Numbered from the stretch's first letter, positions 37,562 to 47,475 are shown. The stretch is 64,000 nt of DNA from Dokdonella sp. (GCA_016712865.1 JADJQH010000001.1:124001-188000); one strand, 5' to 3'. The notes: generated by a model from the sequence alone, not told the origin. Translations and numbers: made by a program.

Positions 37562-39579
37562 GGCTGCGAGGAAAGCTCGATGGCGTAGGTGCTCATGCCG
37601 CTTTCATCCGTGGAAATCCGGCTGATGCCATGCAAACCGATGCTCCTGGCCAGGTCGAACGTGTCCTTGCTGGCGCGGAAGATGACGGGGCCGGATGTTT
37701 TCATGGGTACGAAATGCCAAGGGCGATCCGAGCCATGATCCTGCAAGTGAAGATGCTTTTCCTGCCTGATCCAGTTGATCAACACGTCACGATTCATATC
37801 CGGTGAATGAAACAGTACCCGGCTTGATTCGGCGGCGAGGAAATTGCCGCCGCCACTTGCGCGATAGTTGTTGGTCGCCAGTATGAATTCCTGATCCGGG
37901 GTGACCGGTTTTCCGGCAAAGCGCAGGTCGACGACCCGGTTTCCAACCGCCTTGGAGATGTCGATTCCGTAGCGTATTCCGCCCTGAATCACATCAAAGT
38001 TGTAGCTTGGGGTCTTGCGGTTGACCAACTCCTGCGCAGTGGCCAGTGCAGGATCAATGCGATTGAAAAAGCGCGCGGATCTCTCAAGCCACGCCTTCAG
38101 CTCGCTGCCATTGATGCGCACGGCCGACAGGGTGTTGGGATACAGATAGAGATCGGCAGCATTGCGGATCGCAAGGGTGCCGGCAGCGACATCGGTGAAA
38201 TCGGTGGCGCCGCCAAATCCGGCTTTGAAAGGCGCTGCCGCAGACAGCACGGGAACTTCGCTGAGCTGCGGAAAGTTGCTGTCCACATAGGCTTCGACAT
38301 AGGCGCGCTGCGCCATGTTGATGGGTTGTATAGCGCTGACATCACCAACAGCGGTGAAATACGTGGTCATCGCAAAATCGCTGTCGCCGATGGGGGTGCC
38401 GACGTAATCGATCGTGGCCTGGTGGACGTCTTCGACCAGGCGCGCGACCTCCGCATCGGGTTCCACGAACGATCCATCGGCATTGCGAATCATGCGCACT
38501 TCCGAGTGGGTGGCGTCGGCATCGATCTGCCAGTGACCTGCGCGAAACACGAGTCCCAATTCGATCAGCCCGAGGCCCTTGCCCCAGAAGCTGCCCATCA
38601 CGGCGGGCTTGCCGTTGACGAAACCGCGCTGGTTATCGACCCGCGGCATGTCGGCAAAGCGGGATTTCGGATTGTCCGGATCAGGGAACACGGCGTGCGA
38701 ATGACCCAGCATGAGTGCATCGATGCCCGGTTCCTGCGACAGATACCAGTTCGCATTTTCCATGGTGTCGGAGTAGGGCGATGCGTCGAGGCCACCATGC
38801 GACAGTGCGACCACCAGATCGACATCCTGCGAACGCAGCGCAGGCAGGAACTGGCGCGCGGATTCGACCACGCCACGAGTCAGTACCTTGCCTTCGAGAT
38901 TGCGTCGATCCCACAGGGTGATGGGTGGCGGTGCGAATCCGATCAGTCCGATGCGGATCCGGGTCATGCCGGCCTTGCCGTCCGCATCGACAAATTCCAG
39001 ATCGCGATCGATCCAGCCGGTGGGTGCATACAGGGGATTGCCGTCGCGCGCGCTGAACACATTGGCCAGCACCAGTGGGAAGTCCGGTCCCTTGCAGGGT
39101 TGCGCAGACACACCTTCGACATTCATGTTCTGGCCGGTGACCTGGGCGAGGAACGGCAAGCCGTAGTTGAATTCATGGTTGCCGATGGTGCCGCCGTCAT
39201 AGCCGAGCGCATCCATGACCGTGTAGATCGCCAGCTTGTGCTTGCAATCCGGTGGATTCACCAGCGCCTGGTAGTCGGCAAGAGCGGTGCCCTGGATGGT
39301 GTCGCCCGCATCGAACAGCAGGGTGTTGGGAAATTCCGCGCGCGCCTGCCGGATCAGCGTGGTCGTTCGTTCCAGGCCCAGCGATGGGTCGGCAGCGAGT
39401 TTGTAATAGTCGTAGCTGCGTATGTTCGAATGCAGGTCCGTGGTTTCCATCAGCACCAGACGGGCGCGACTGCCTTCGGCGACGATGCGTGAATCCGGTT
39501 TGCCAGGATTCGCCGCGCATGCCGCAATCATCGCCAGCAGGGCAGCAAGCAGGGAGGCCCGGCAGAGTCGTTTCGTCAC
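37558..39579 (-). CDS. cpdB: 2',3'-cyclic-nucleotide 2'-phosphodiesterase / 3'-nucleotidase, lipoprotein form
   Basis: 673 residues. The signal MTKRLCRASLLAALLAMIAACA carries a lipobox, unlike soluble periplasmic CpdB. The metallophosphatase domain shows ETTDLHSNI, DAGDTIQG, IGNHEFNYG, ALSHGG and LGHSHAVF, which bind the two metals. The C-terminal nucleotidase domain has the substrate loops NLSA/YLYPNTLSAVRINGSELKAWLE and TNNYRASGGGNF. It probably releases nucleosides from cyclic nucleotides and 3'-nucleotides in the periplasm. It is translationally coupled to the beta-helix gene and divergent from gltX. Confidence 0.93.
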   Translation of the reverse strand: MTKRLCRASLLAALLAMIAACAANPGKPDSRIVAEGSRARLVLMETTDLHSNIRSYDYYKLAADPSLGLERTTTLIRQARAEFPNTLLFDAGDTIQGTALADYQALVNPPDCKHKLAIYTVMDALGYDGGTIGNHEFNYGLPFLAQVTGQNMNVEGVSAQPCKGPDFPLVLANVFSARDGNPLYAPTGWIDRDLEFVDADGKAGMTRIRIGLIGFAPPPITLWDRRNLEGKVLTRGVVESARQFLPALRSQDVDLVVALSHGGLDASPYSDTMENANWYLSQEPGIDALMLGHSHAVFPDPDNPKSRFADMPRVDNQRGFVNGKPAVMGSFWGKGLGLIELGLVFRAGHWQIDADATHSEVRMIRNADGSFVEPDAEVARLVEDVHQATIDYVGTPIGDSDFAMTTYFTAVGDVSAIQPINMAQRAYVEAYVDSNFPQLSEVPVLSAAAPFKAGFGGATDFTDVAAGTLAIRNAADLYLYPNTLSAVRINGSELKAWLERSARFFNRIDPALATAQELVNRKTPSYNFDVIQGGIRYGIDISKAVGNRVVDLRFAGKPVTPDQEFILATNNYRASGGGNFLAAESSRVLFHSPDMNRDVLINWIRQEKHLHLQDHGSDRPWHFVPMKTSGPVIFRASKDTFDLARSIGLHGISRISTDESGMSTYAIELSSQP

Positions 39580-39736
39580 GCGGCAGTTCCTTTCATCAGC
39601 CTTTCAATCGACGCAGGATAGCAATCAATTGAGACAACGCCGCAGGGCCAGGCATTGCAGACTCATCGCCATGCGACTGTCTGAAGCGGGTAGGGTCCGG
39701 TAAACTTGCCGGTTCGCTCCCCTTGCTGCCTGCGCC

Positions 39737-41140
39737 ATGACCGTACGCACCCGCTTTGCCCCCAGCCCGACCGGATTCCTGCACATTGGTGGTGCGCGCA
39801 CCGCATTGTTTTGCTGGCTTGAGGCGCGCCAGCGCGGTGGCGAATTCATCCTGCGCATCGAAGATACCGACCGCGAGCGTTCAACCCGGGAGGCGGTACA
39901 GGCCATTCTCGATGGCATGAGCTGGCTGGGCCTGGAGCACGATGAAGGTCCGTTCTATCAAACCCTGCGCCTGGATCGCTACCGGCAGGTGGCCGAGGAC
40001 CTGCTCAAGGCCGGCAAAGCCTACTACGCCTATGAAACCAAGGACGAGATCGAGGCGATGCGTGCCGAGGCCTTGGCCAACAAGCAGAAGCCCCGCTACA
40101 ACGGCTATTACCGGGATCGCAACGAGCCGTTTCGCGACGATCCGAATCGGGTGATCCGATTCCGAAACCCCGAATCCGGCACCGTGGTGTTTGACGACAA
40201 GGTCAAGGGTCGCATCGAGTGGAGCAACCAGGAGTTGGATGACCTGGTCATTTTCCGTTCCGACGGCTTTCCCACCTACAACTTTGCGGTGGTGGTGGAC
40301 GACATCGACATGCGCATCACCGATGTGGTGCGCGGCGACGACCATGTCAACAACACGCCGCGCCAGATCAACATCTATCACGCGTTGGGTGCACAGGTTC
40401 CCACCTTCGCGCACTTGCCCATGATCCTCGGCGCCGACGGACAGAAACTGAGCAAACGCCACGGCGCGGTCAGCGTCATGCAGTATCGGGATGATGGCTT
40501 CCTGCCCCACGCGGTGCTGAATTATCTGGTGCGGCTGGGCTGGTCGCACGGCGACCAGGAGATCTTTTCGCGGGCGCAGATGGTCGAGCTGTTCGACGTG
40601 GGCCATGTGAATCGCGCTGCGGCGCGCTTCGATACCGAAAAACTGACCTGGCTCAACCAGCAGTACCTCAAGAACGACGAACCGCAGGACATCCTGCCGC
40701 ATCTTCTTTGGCACCTGCGCGCTGCGGGCCTGGATCCTGCGCATGGGCCGGATCCCGTGGATGTGATCGTTGCCTTGCGCGAGCGCGCAACCACGCTCAA
40801 GGACATGGCCGAAAAGGCGCGCACCTGGTACGAGCCCTTGCAGGCATACGATGAAGCGGCCGTTGCCAAGCACCTGAAGACGCCGACTGCGATCCCGGCT
40901 TTGCAGGCGGTACATGCGAAGCTCGCCGACCTTCGCGAGTGGACGCCAGCGAACGTGCATCAGGCCATCGCGGCGGCAGCTGAAGCCATCGGCGAAGGCA
41001 TGGGCAAGGTGGCGCAACCCTTGCGCGTGGCAATTACCGGCACCCAGGTGTCACCGTCCATCGATCACACCGTGTACCTGGCCGGGCGCGAACAGGCTCT
41101 GGGTCGAATCGATGCGGCCATCGGCAAGGCCGGAGGCTGA
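39737..41140 (+). CDS. gltX: Glutamyl-tRNA synthetase
   Basis: 467 residues, class I. The HIGH-type motif is in [20 protein letters not shown] and the KMSKS-type motif is [18 protein letters not shown] and [16 protein letters not shown] are typical of bacterial GluRS. The C-terminal anticodon domain is complete. The length matches the family. A short membrane zinc-ribbon gene follows 4 bp after the stop codon. Confidence 0.98.
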   Translation: MTVRTRFAPSPTGFLHIGGARTALFCWLEARQRGGEFILRIEDTDRERSTREAVQAILDGMSWLGLEHDEGPFYQTLRLDRYRQVAEDLLKAGKAYYAYETKDEIEAMRAEALANKQKPRYNGYYRDRNEPFRDDPNRVIRFRNPESGTVVFDDKVKGRIEWSNQELDDLVIFRSDGFPTYNFAVVVDDIDMRITDVVRGDDHVNNTPRQINIYHALGAQVPTFAHLPMILGADGQKLSKRHGAVSVMQYRDDGFLPHAVLNYLVRLGWSHGDQEIFSRAQMVELFDVGHVNRAAARFDTEKLTWLNQQYLKNDEPQDILPHLLWHLRAAGLDPAHGPDPVDVIVALRERATTLKDMAEKARTWYEPLQAYDEAAVAKHLKTPTAIPALQAVHAKLADLREWTPANVHQAIAAAAEAIGEGMGKVAQPLRVAITGTQVSPSIDHTVYLAGREQALGRIDAAIGKAGG

Positions 41141-41144
41141 GGTC

Positions 41145-41546
41145 ATGCAAGCCAATGCCTGCACCCTGGCGGGATTTGCTGCGCTGGACAGCTCGGATAT
41201 CGAAGCCATCATGCGCATGAACGAGGATTGCCTTGCGCGTCTGCTCGATCCGGTGCTGTGGGCGTGGGTGCTGGGCATCACCCTGGTTTGCCTGCTCGGT
41301 GGCGCGCTGATTGGCTGGATCAAGGGTCGCGTCGTGGCTGGCATCGTCTGGGCCGCGCTGTTGGGGCCGATAGGCTGGCTGGTCGTGGCGCTATCGAAAT
41401 CCGCGCAGGTCGAATGCCCGAAGTGCCGTCGCGGCAACCCGGCTGATGCCAAAAGCTGCCGTCACTGCGGAATCAATCTGAAACTCGCCGCGGAGCGCTC
41501 GCCGCGATCCGAATTGAAACAGGTCGATCGCAACAGCGGTTGGTAA
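41145..41546 (+). CDS. Membrane protein with C-terminal zinc ribbon
   Basis: 133 residues. Two hydrophobic segments (PVLWAWVLGITLVCLLGGALIGW and VVAGIVWAALLGPIGWLVVAL) are followed by a double zinc-knuckle CPKCRRGNPADAKSCRHCG. The glycine-rich middle resembles small membrane proteins of unknown function. It lies 4 bp after gltX and may be cotranscribed. I do not recognise a named family. A GAGGT lies 5 bp before ATG 41145. Confidence 0.7.
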   Translation: MQANACTLAGFAALDSSDIEAIMRMNEDCLARLLDPVLWAWVLGITLVCLLGGALIGWIKGRVVAGIVWAALLGPIGWLVVALSKSAQVECPKCRRGNPADAKSCRHCGINLKLAAERSPRSELKQVDRNSGW

Positions 41547-41743
41547 CACGTTTCTTTCAGTGTTTACGGACTTGTGATTCTGACTGCCATCCCGAAATGT
41601 GCGATGGTGGCGGAGGGTTTCCGATATTTTCCGAGTATCCAGGTCAAGCGGCGAGCGCCAATCAGGTTGGCACAGCGGTAAGGAATGGCGGGAACTTGGT
41701 TTGCAACAACAAGGATTGACACAGCGTCAACTGCAAGCAGCTT

Positions 41744-41826
41744 GTCGTCCCCGCGAAGGCGGGGACCCAGCGACTTTTGGCCGGGTCGGCCAAGACACTG
41801 GATTCCTGCTTGCGCAGGAATGACGG
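41744..41826. repeat. REP/BIME-like intergenic palindromic repeat
   Basis: The segment has two hairpins, CCCCGC-gaag-GCGGGG and TTCCTGC-ttgc-GCAGGAA. Between them lies TTGGCC-gggtc-GGCCAA. It matches the common 'cccgcgaaggcggg...ggattcctgc' type of intergenic repeat of proteobacteria. The rest of the 320-bp gap before zur shows no gene. Confidence 0.7.
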
Positions 41827-41868
41827 CGTGTGGTTGTCGCCCATATTTCTGACTTCTGAGGAAGTGCA

Positions 41869-42351
41869 ATGGCGCAACCCAGTCAACATCACGAACACGC
41901 ACATGATGCCGATGCTTTCGTCGCGGCGGTCGCCAGTGCCTGTGAGCTGCGTGGTTTGCGCCTGACGCCCCTGCGCCTGCGCGTGCTGGAATTGATAGCG
42001 GCGGAGGCAAAGCCGGTCAAGGCCTACGATCTGCTGGATCGCCTCAAGGGTGAGCATGGTAGCGCCGCACCGCCCACGGTTTATCGAGCGCTGGATTTCC
42101 TGCTGGAAAACCGCTTCATCCACAAGCTCGAATCAATCAATGCCTTTGTCGGCTGCCATCATCCGAACGAAGCACATCAGGTGCCATTTCTGATTTGTGA
42201 CGTGTGCGCCAGCGCCTTCGAGCTGTGCGATGAACGCGTGTCGCGCCTGCTGGGGGAGCAGGCGCGTGAGCGTGGCTTCAGGCCGCGCGTACAGACCCTG
42301 GAGGTCCATGGAGTCTGCGTCGCTTGCCGGGATGTCACCAAATCCGACTGA
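41869..42351 (+). CDS. zur: Fur-family zinc repressor (Zur)
   Basis: 160 residues. The N-terminus is His-rich (HHEHAHDAD). The winged helix shows LTPLRLRVLELI, KAYDLLDRLK and PPTVYRALDFLLENRFIHKLES. The C-terminal domain has CHHPNEAHQVPFLICDVCASAFEL and a final CVAC, giving the two cysteine pairs of the structural zinc site. The assignment as Zur rather than Fur rests on the HHPNE and CxxC pattern and on the neighbouring ZnuD-like receptor, MerC and CDF genes. It probably binds the palindrome at 44553. Confidence 0.9.
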   Translation: MAQPSQHHEHAHDADAFVAAVASACELRGLRLTPLRLRVLELIAAEAKPVKAYDLLDRLKGEHGSAAPPTVYRALDFLLENRFIHKLESINAFVGCHHPNEAHQVPFLICDVCASAFELCDERVSRLLGEQARERGFRPRVQTLEVHGVCVACRDVTKSD

Positions 42352-42389
42352 TTGTCCATCCAGGGCAACGCCGGTCAGCGTTGACCCAA

Positions 42390-42499
42390 GGAAAGTCTGA
42401 ACAAGTATTGTCGCGAGCAAGCTCGCTCCCACCATTGCTTGATTTTGTGGGAGCGAGCTTGCTCGCGACGAATGAGTTCCGTACTTGTTCAGAGTTTCC
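42390..42499. repeat. 110-bp palindromic MITE/REP-like element, copy 2
   Basis: The same length and structure as 19044-19153. The outer arms read GGAAAGTCTGAACAAGTA and the complement of GGAAACTCTGAACAAGTA. The base that differs from copy 1 in the left arm (A for G) is matched by a compensating change in the right arm. The element ends 1 bp from the stop codon of the TonB-dependent receptor and may act as its 3' hairpin. Confidence 0.85.
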
Positions 42500-44527
42500 C
42501 TAAAACATGCTGCGGATTCCGACGCTGAAATTGCGGCCAGGCAGTGGCGCAAGATCCTTGATCAGTGAAGTCGAAAGCCGGGCTGTTTGATTGCCCAGGT
42601 TGTCGGCGTCGAGAAATGCTTCCCAGTCGGAGCGGTCATTGTTGAAGAAATTCCATGCCAGATGCGCGTTGAGCAGGGTGAAACCGCTGGTGGTCGATTC
42701 CAGGGGGGCGTTGCGGTTCTGCCTGAAGTAGTGCACGGCGCCAAGGCTTGCGCGCCAGAATTCATTTTTCCAGCTCAAGGTGCTGCCAAACCGTGCGGCC
42801 GGTATGCGCGGCAGGTTGCTGCCGTCCTGCAACCTGGCATGCACGGCATCGCCCCAGAATCGCAGATCGTAGTGACCGCCGGGATTGTTGCTCAAATGCA
42901 GGGTGACTTCTGCTTCACCACCCCTGAACTTCGCGTCTGCCTGTGACCACAGGCGAACCGGCAGGTCAGCTTCGACTTCCCCGGTATCGGCCAGGTAGAT
43001 GAAATCGGAATATCGGTTGACGAACGCGGCCACTTTGGCGTCCACCCAGTCGCCATGGAAATGCAATCCCGCCTCCATCTGGTTCGCAGTTTCCTTGGCC
43101 AGCGCCGGATCGCCTATCTCGAAGGTCGCCGAAGCAAGGTGCGGTCCATTGGCAAACAGCTCCTCCTCGGCTGGAGCGCGCTGGGCTCGGTCAAGGTTGA
43201 AGGTCAGGTGCCAAACATCATCGATGCGCCACGACAGCCCGGCCGACAGGCTCAAGGGGCGGAAATCACGCCGCGCGCCGGCTTGCGGAGCGCTGCTCTG
43301 GCGGTCGGCACGCGCACCCAGTTCGACCTTGAATTTGCCGAACTCGCGTTGTTCGGTGAGGAACAACCCCATTCCCTCGCTGGCCGTCGGCGGCACAAAC
43401 GATTCATCGCCAACAGCCTTGAACGCGCGATCAAATCCCTGCAATCCAAATGCGCCTTGCCAGCCCGCCAGTGGCTCATGGTTGAGCAGCAGGCGAGCCT
43501 CGTTGGCGTGGTTGACAAACCTCGTGCCGACTTCGTCGCCTTCAAGCTCGACATGCTGGTAACTGGTATGGCCGAAACTCAACTCGGCCCGCTCCAATCC
43601 CGCAAACGGAGAACGCAGTACGCCCTTGAGCTCCTCGCGGGTTTGCTCCATTTGCACGCGAACGGCAGGTTCGCCTTCGGCAGGATCACCGGGTTCGGCA
43701 GGATTGCCGTAAGCATCGAGAAAGCGTGAAACCGATACGCCGAGAAAGCTGCGTTCACCGAGCCAGGATGCGCCCAGGGCGCCTGCCTTGGTGCGCACGA
43801 AACTGTTGGCCAATGTGCCTCCTGGAACCGAATAGTTGCCGTTGTCGCGATCGAGGCCATCGGCGTGCAGCACGAAGCCCTGGTTGCCCGTGTCGACGCG
43901 GAACATTTGTACGTTGCCATCGGAAGCGGTGTCGTGGCCAAGTTGCAATCGTCCTTGCAGGCCATTCTCGGGGGCGCGTTCCGGGATGCGTCCATCAACG
44001 ACGTTGATCACGCCGCCAATGGCACCCGAGCCGAACAGCAAGGTGGAAGGCCCTTTGAGGATCTCTATCTGGTCGGCGAGAAAGGGCTCAAGGGAAACGG
44101 CATGGTCCTGGCTGACGCTGGAAACATCCTGCGTACCCAAGCCGTTGCTGAGAACCGAAACGCGGGCGCCATCGGCGCCACGGATGACGGGACGTCCGGC
44201 GCCTGCGCCAAATGCGCTGGTCTGCACCCCGGGTACGCTGGAGACCGTCTGGCCCAGGGTCGTTGCGCGTGCGGCATCCAGTTCCGCACCTGCCAGCACG
44301 CTCACCGGGCTGATGGTCTTGTTGGCATCCTGCTGGCCGGGAATGGCCGAGACAATCACCGTTCCCAATTCTTCCGCTGAATTGTCGCTTCGCGGGTGGG
44401 CTCCACTGCGTTCGGCCTGCTCCGTTTGTGGTGGCGCGGTGTCTGCGGGATTCGAGGCTGCCTGGGCAGGCAAGCCGAGGCTGGTGAACATGGCGAGGGT
44501 GGCAAGGGCAGGGCGTAGATGAGGCAC
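42500..44527 (-). CDS. TonB-dependent zinc receptor, ZnuD-like
   Basis: 675 residues. The signal peptide ends near AQAASN. The TonB box region is ELGTVIVSA, and the plug shows LGQTVSSVPGVQTSAFGAGAGRPVIRGADGARVSVLSNGLGTQDVSSVSQDHAVSLEP and IEILKGPSTLLFGSGAIGGVINVVD, very like ZnuD proteins. The 22-strand barrel ends in ...FSVGIRSMF. It should import zinc (or zinc-heme complexes) across the outer membrane. A Zur-like palindrome lies 26 bp upstream of ATG 44527, and zur is 148 bp downstream. Confidence 0.88.
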   Translation of the reverse strand: MPHLRPALATLAMFTSLGLPAQAASNPADTAPPQTEQAERSGAHPRSDNSAEELGTVIVSAIPGQQDANKTISPVSVLAGAELDAARATTLGQTVSSVPGVQTSAFGAGAGRPVIRGADGARVSVLSNGLGTQDVSSVSQDHAVSLEPFLADQIEILKGPSTLLFGSGAIGGVINVVDGRIPERAPENGLQGRLQLGHDTASDGNVQMFRVDTGNQGFVLHADGLDRDNGNYSVPGGTLANSFVRTKAGALGASWLGERSFLGVSVSRFLDAYGNPAEPGDPAEGEPAVRVQMEQTREELKGVLRSPFAGLERAELSFGHTSYQHVELEGDEVGTRFVNHANEARLLLNHEPLAGWQGAFGLQGFDRAFKAVGDESFVPPTASEGMGLFLTEQREFGKFKVELGARADRQSSAPQAGARRDFRPLSLSAGLSWRIDDVWHLTFNLDRAQRAPAEEELFANGPHLASATFEIGDPALAKETANQMEAGLHFHGDWVDAKVAAFVNRYSDFIYLADTGEVEADLPVRLWSQADAKFRGGEAEVTLHLSNNPGGHYDLRFWGDAVHARLQDGSNLPRIPAARFGSTLSWKNEFWRASLGAVHYFRQNRNAPLESTTSGFTLLNAHLAWNFFNNDRSDWEAFLDADNLGNQTARLSTSLIKDLAPLPGRNFSVGIRSMF

Positions 44528-44552
44528 GGATTTTCCAGGGCTGGCTTGGATG

Positions 44553-44573
44553 GAATGTTATAGTGTATCATTC
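44553..44573. promoter_or_regulatory. Probable Zur box between znuD-like gene and merC
   Basis: GAATGTTATA-G-TGTATCATTC is a 21-bp imperfect palindrome close to the gammaproteobacterial Zur consensus GTTATAnTATAAC. It sits in the divergent promoter region and could repress both the receptor and the merC side. Confidence 0.75.
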
Positions 44574-44674
44574 ATTCCCGCGAAGCCACCCACGCATTTC
44601 GCACCAAAGCTGGCTGGGGAAACGCCCAGCAAAGCGACTGAACAAGCAAGTCAACCTGTTACATACTATCGATC

Positions 44675-45118
44675 ATGCACAGCAGTACCGACTCCCCCGT
44701 GTCCGCCGGCAACGAAAGGATGGCGCAATTCACCGACCGAATTGGTGCGACGGCATCATTCGTTTGTGCGTTGCACTGTGCGGCGCTGCCCCTGGTCGTT
44801 GCATTGCTGCCGGCGCTGGGGCTGGGCTTCCTGGCCAGCCACTTGTTTGAGCGGGTGTTCGTTGTCTGCGCAATCCTGTTCGCGACAGCCTCACTCACCT
44901 TCGGATTTCGCAAGCACCAGGGCAAGGCGGCATTTGCGTTGTTGCTGCCGGGCGTGGTCTTGCTGGTGATGGGCATCATCATCAACTTGCACAACTCTCC
45001 ACTGCTGCACGCCGTATTGGTCAGTTGCGGCGGCAGCCTGGTCGCGTTGGCCCACCTGACCAACCTGCGCCTGGGCTCGGCGCATGTGCACGACGAGAAC
45101 TGCCGGCATCCGGCGTGA
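44675..45118 (+). CDS. MerC-domain membrane protein
   Basis: 147 residues with four hydrophobic helices and the MerC start (DRIGATASFVCALHCAALPLVVALLP, with the metal-binding Cys in CALHC). The C-terminus ends HVHDENCRH. MerC proteins were named for mercury uptake, but chromosomal copies beside Zur boxes are thought to handle zinc. The start may be ATG 44675 or the later ATG at 44720. The next gene is a cation-efflux transporter on the same strand, 37 bp away. Confidence 0.85.
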   Translation: MHSSTDSPVSAGNERMAQFTDRIGATASFVCALHCAALPLVVALLPALGLGFLASHLFERVFVVCAILFATASLTFGFRKHQGKAAFALLLPGVVLLVMGIIINLHNSPLLHAVLVSCGGSLVALAHLTNLRLGSAHVHDENCRHPA

Positions 45119-45155
45119 TTGTGTAACCGCCGGCAGGCTGACTAGCATTTGCGCC

Positions 45156-46109
45156 ATGTCGCACGATCACGCGCCCCACGCGCATCACCACCACTCACCA
45201 GAGCACGAGCACGCGCACGATCCTGATCATGATCACGGCGCGTCATCAAGCAATCCGCGCAAGCTGCTGTTGGCCTTTGCGCTGACCTCGATCACCATGC
45301 TCGTGGAAGCGGCGGGTGGATGGATCTCCGGTTCACTCGCGTTGCTGGCCGATGCCGGACACATGCTGGTCGACGCGACAGCATTGCTGTTCGCTTGGTT
45401 GGGTGCATGGTTCGCACGCAAACCCGCCGATGCCTTGCGCAGCTTTGGCTACGCGCGCCTGGAAGTGCTGGTGGGTTACACCAATGCCTTGACCCAGATC
45501 CTGCTGGTTGCCTGGATTGCATACGAGGCCGTCAGTCGCCTGTTCGAGCCGGCACCCATCCTGTCCGGCACCATGTTGCTGGTGGCCTGCATCGGTTTGC
45601 TGGTCAACCTCGTCGTGCTTCGGGTTCTTGGTGGGCATGAGCATGACGATCTCAACACGGCCGCCGCCCGCCTGCATGTGATCGGTGATCTGTTGGGTTC
45701 GCTGGGTGCCGTGATTGCCGCGCTGGTGGTGCGCTATCTGGATTGGCTTTGGGCCGATCCGGCGATTTCCCTGCTGGTTTCGGCGCTGATCCTGCGCAGT
45801 GCCTGGCACCTGCTCAGGCGCAGCGCGCACATCCTGCTCGAAGGCGTGCCCGAGGGCGTTGATGTCGATGCGCTCACGCGGCGCCTTGAGGCCGGTGTTG
45901 ACGGTATCTGCGGAGTTCACCACCTGCATGTATGGCAACTGGCGGGTGGTCGGCGCATGGCGACACTGCACGCACAGCTTGTTGAAGGCAGCAATACGGA
46001 TGCTGTCCTGTCCCGCTTGCAGTCCTTGTTGCGCCACGAATTCGGCATCTCCCACGCCACCATCCAGGTTGAGTCGGCTGCCTGCCCACAGGCGCATTGT
46101 TGCGACTGA
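45156..46109 (+). CDS. Cation diffusion facilitator, zinc exporter (ZitB/CzcD type)
   Basis: 317 residues. The His/Asp-rich N-terminus (HAHHHHSPEHEHAHDPDHDHG) is followed by six transmembrane helices. The zinc-site residues are in LLADAGHMLVDATAL (helix 2) and in HVIGDLLGSLGAVIAAL (helix 5), the HxxxD pairs typical of zinc CDFs. The cytoplasmic C-terminal domain has HHLHVWQLAGG. It expels zinc (and perhaps cadmium or cobalt). It is likely in one operon with merC. ATG 45156 is chosen. Confidence 0.92.
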   Translation: MSHDHAPHAHHHHSPEHEHAHDPDHDHGASSSNPRKLLLAFALTSITMLVEAAGGWISGSLALLADAGHMLVDATALLFAWLGAWFARKPADALRSFGYARLEVLVGYTNALTQILLVAWIAYEAVSRLFEPAPILSGTMLLVACIGLLVNLVVLRVLGGHEHDDLNTAAARLHVIGDLLGSLGAVIAALVVRYLDWLWADPAISLLVSALILRSAWHLLRRSAHILLEGVPEGVDVDALTRRLEAGVDGICGVHHLHVWQLAGGRRMATLHAQLVEGSNTDAVLSRLQSLLRHEFGISHATIQVESAACPQAHCCD

Positions 46110-46202
46110 GCGTGGGATCTGGGCGCTTTCGACTTGCGATTTGCGCCCGCGCTGCTATTCTTTGCGCCCTTTTGCTTGGCCAAATCTTCTAGAGGAACTC
46201 CG

Positions 46203-46409
46203 ATGGGCCGTGGTGACCGCAAGACCCGCAAGGGCAAAATCGCTATCCGCAGTTACGGCAACGTACGCCCGCACGCAGGCGGCAGCACGGCAGCTGCAAA
46301 GTCCGGGACTTCCGCTCCCGCCAAGTCGGCTGCCAAGCCGGCGGCCAAGCCCGCCGCCAAGAAGGCGACCGTGGCCAAGAAGGCAGCGGCGAAGAAGCCG
46401 GCCGCCTGA
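46203..46409 (+). CDS. Small ribosomal protein bTHX with Ala/Lys-rich tail
   Basis: 68 residues. The first 25, MGRGDRKTRKGKIAIRSYGN plus VRP, match bTHX, a short basic peptide at the head of the 30S subunit. The remainder is a low-complexity tail of Ala, Lys and Pro (repeats of KPAAK/KKA) like histone H1 or AlgR3-type tails. AGAGGA lies 6 nt before the ATG. It ends shortly before a strong terminator. Confidence 0.92.
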   Translation: MGRGDRKTRKGKIAIRSYGNVRPHAGGSTAAAKSGTSAPAKSAAKPAAKPAAKKATVAKKAAAKKPAA

Positions 46410-46432
46410 AGCGAAGCAATTTTCGTCTTCGA

Positions 46433-46463
46433 GGAAACCCCCGCCCAGGCGGGGGTTTTTCGT
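46433..46463 (+). terminator. Intrinsic terminator after the bTHX gene
   Basis: AACCCCCGCC-ca-GGCGGGGGTT is followed by TTTCGTTTC. It lies 24 bp after the stop codon. On the opposite strand it may also stop transcription from the patatin gene. Confidence 0.85.
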
Positions 46464-46476
46464 TTCGATGAATCGC

Positions 46477-47475
46477 CTAGCTCCCCGGAGCAACATGGTC
46501 CGTGGAGGCTGCGTGGGATTCCGGATCGAGCAGCCAGCGCTCCGCGCGTTCCCTGCCGTGGTCGCGCAATGCCTGGAGAAATGCCATGGGCGTGGCCAAG
46601 GCTGTCATCGCGCGATACGAATCCAGGGTGGAGTCGGGGGCCAGCAACTGGATGGAGAGATTGCGGATGCGCTGTCCCTGCGGCGTCAGCGTTTGAGCTC
46701 GTCCGAGCGATTTCCCGATCAGAAGCAGTGATCGCAATTCACGCTGGAAGGCGGCACTGAAACCCAGTTCGGCCATGCGCGTGGCGATCTTTTCCGGGGT
46801 GCGCGGAATGTCTCCGTGATCCAGCGGTCGAACCAGCACGGCCAGGATGGTTCCTGCGTCACCCTGCAGCAGCGGTTCCAGCGCGGGATTGCCCGCCCAG
46901 CCGCCATCCCAATAGACCTCACCGTCCACGGTAACCGGCGCGAATATCTGCGGCAGGCAGGTTGAAGCGAGCAGGGCATCGACGCTCAATTGCCTGGGAC
47001 CAAACATCACCAGCGCCCCGTCACGTACCCGGGTTGCCGCCATGTGCATGGGGAATGGCGATTGCACGCGCAAACGCTCGAAATCGAACATGGTCTCGGC
47101 AATCTGCCGAACCGGATTGAAATTGAGCGGATTGATCTGGCGAGGCGTGAAATAGCGATGCAGATTCCTGGCATCGGCCTGCTTGGCCAGCATGCGTGAG
47201 CCGAAAATCCAGGCCGCGGCATGGGTGTGTGACGCGATGCGCTGCCAGAGGTCGGCGAGGCAACGGCGGGCACCCTCGCGACCTGAGTCCATCCAGCCCT
47301 GGGCGAGAGCCAAGCCGTTCAATGCGCCGCTGCTGGTTCCACTGATTGCCTCGATGCTGAGCGATTCCTCCTCCAGCAATCGATCCAGCACACCCCAGGT
47401 GAAGGCACCGTGTGCGCCGCCGCCCTGCAGGGCAAGCCCGATCAGGTTGGGCAGGGGTGCAGTGCGGCTCGGCAT
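46477..47475 (-). CDS. Patatin-like phospholipase
   Basis: 332 residues. The oxyanion loop is in [17 protein letters not shown], the nucleophilic serine in [14 protein letters not shown] (GxSxG), and the second catalytic residue in [10 protein letters not shown] (DGG). These are the hallmarks of the bacterial patatin/RssA family, which acts on phospholipids. ATG 47475 overlaps the intended stop of hutI (TGATG), so the genes are translationally coupled. The frame continues upstream into hutI only because of an apparent one-base frameshift in that gene, so I treat the long fusion as spurious. Confidence 0.85.
   Translation of the reverse strand: MPSRTAPLPNLIGLALQGGGAHGAFTWGVLDRLLEEESLSIEAISGTSSGALNGLALAQGWMDSGREGARRCLADLWQRIASHTHAAAWIFGSRMLAKQADARNLHRYFTPRQINPLNFNPVRQIAETMFDFERLRVQSPFPMHMAATRVRDGALVMFGPRQLSVDALLASTCLPQIFAPVTVDGEVYWDGGWAGNPALEPLLQGDAGTILAVLVRPLDHGDIPRTPEKIATRMAELGFSAAFQRELRSLLLIGKSLGRAQTLTPQGQRIRNLSIQLLAPDSTLDSYRAMTALATPMAFLQALRDHGRERAERWLLDPESHAASTDHVAPGS

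Noticed and set aside
38326-39492. Plus-strand open frame over cpdB
   Set aside because: Antisense shadow of a high-GC gene with full metallophosphatase motifs on the other strand.
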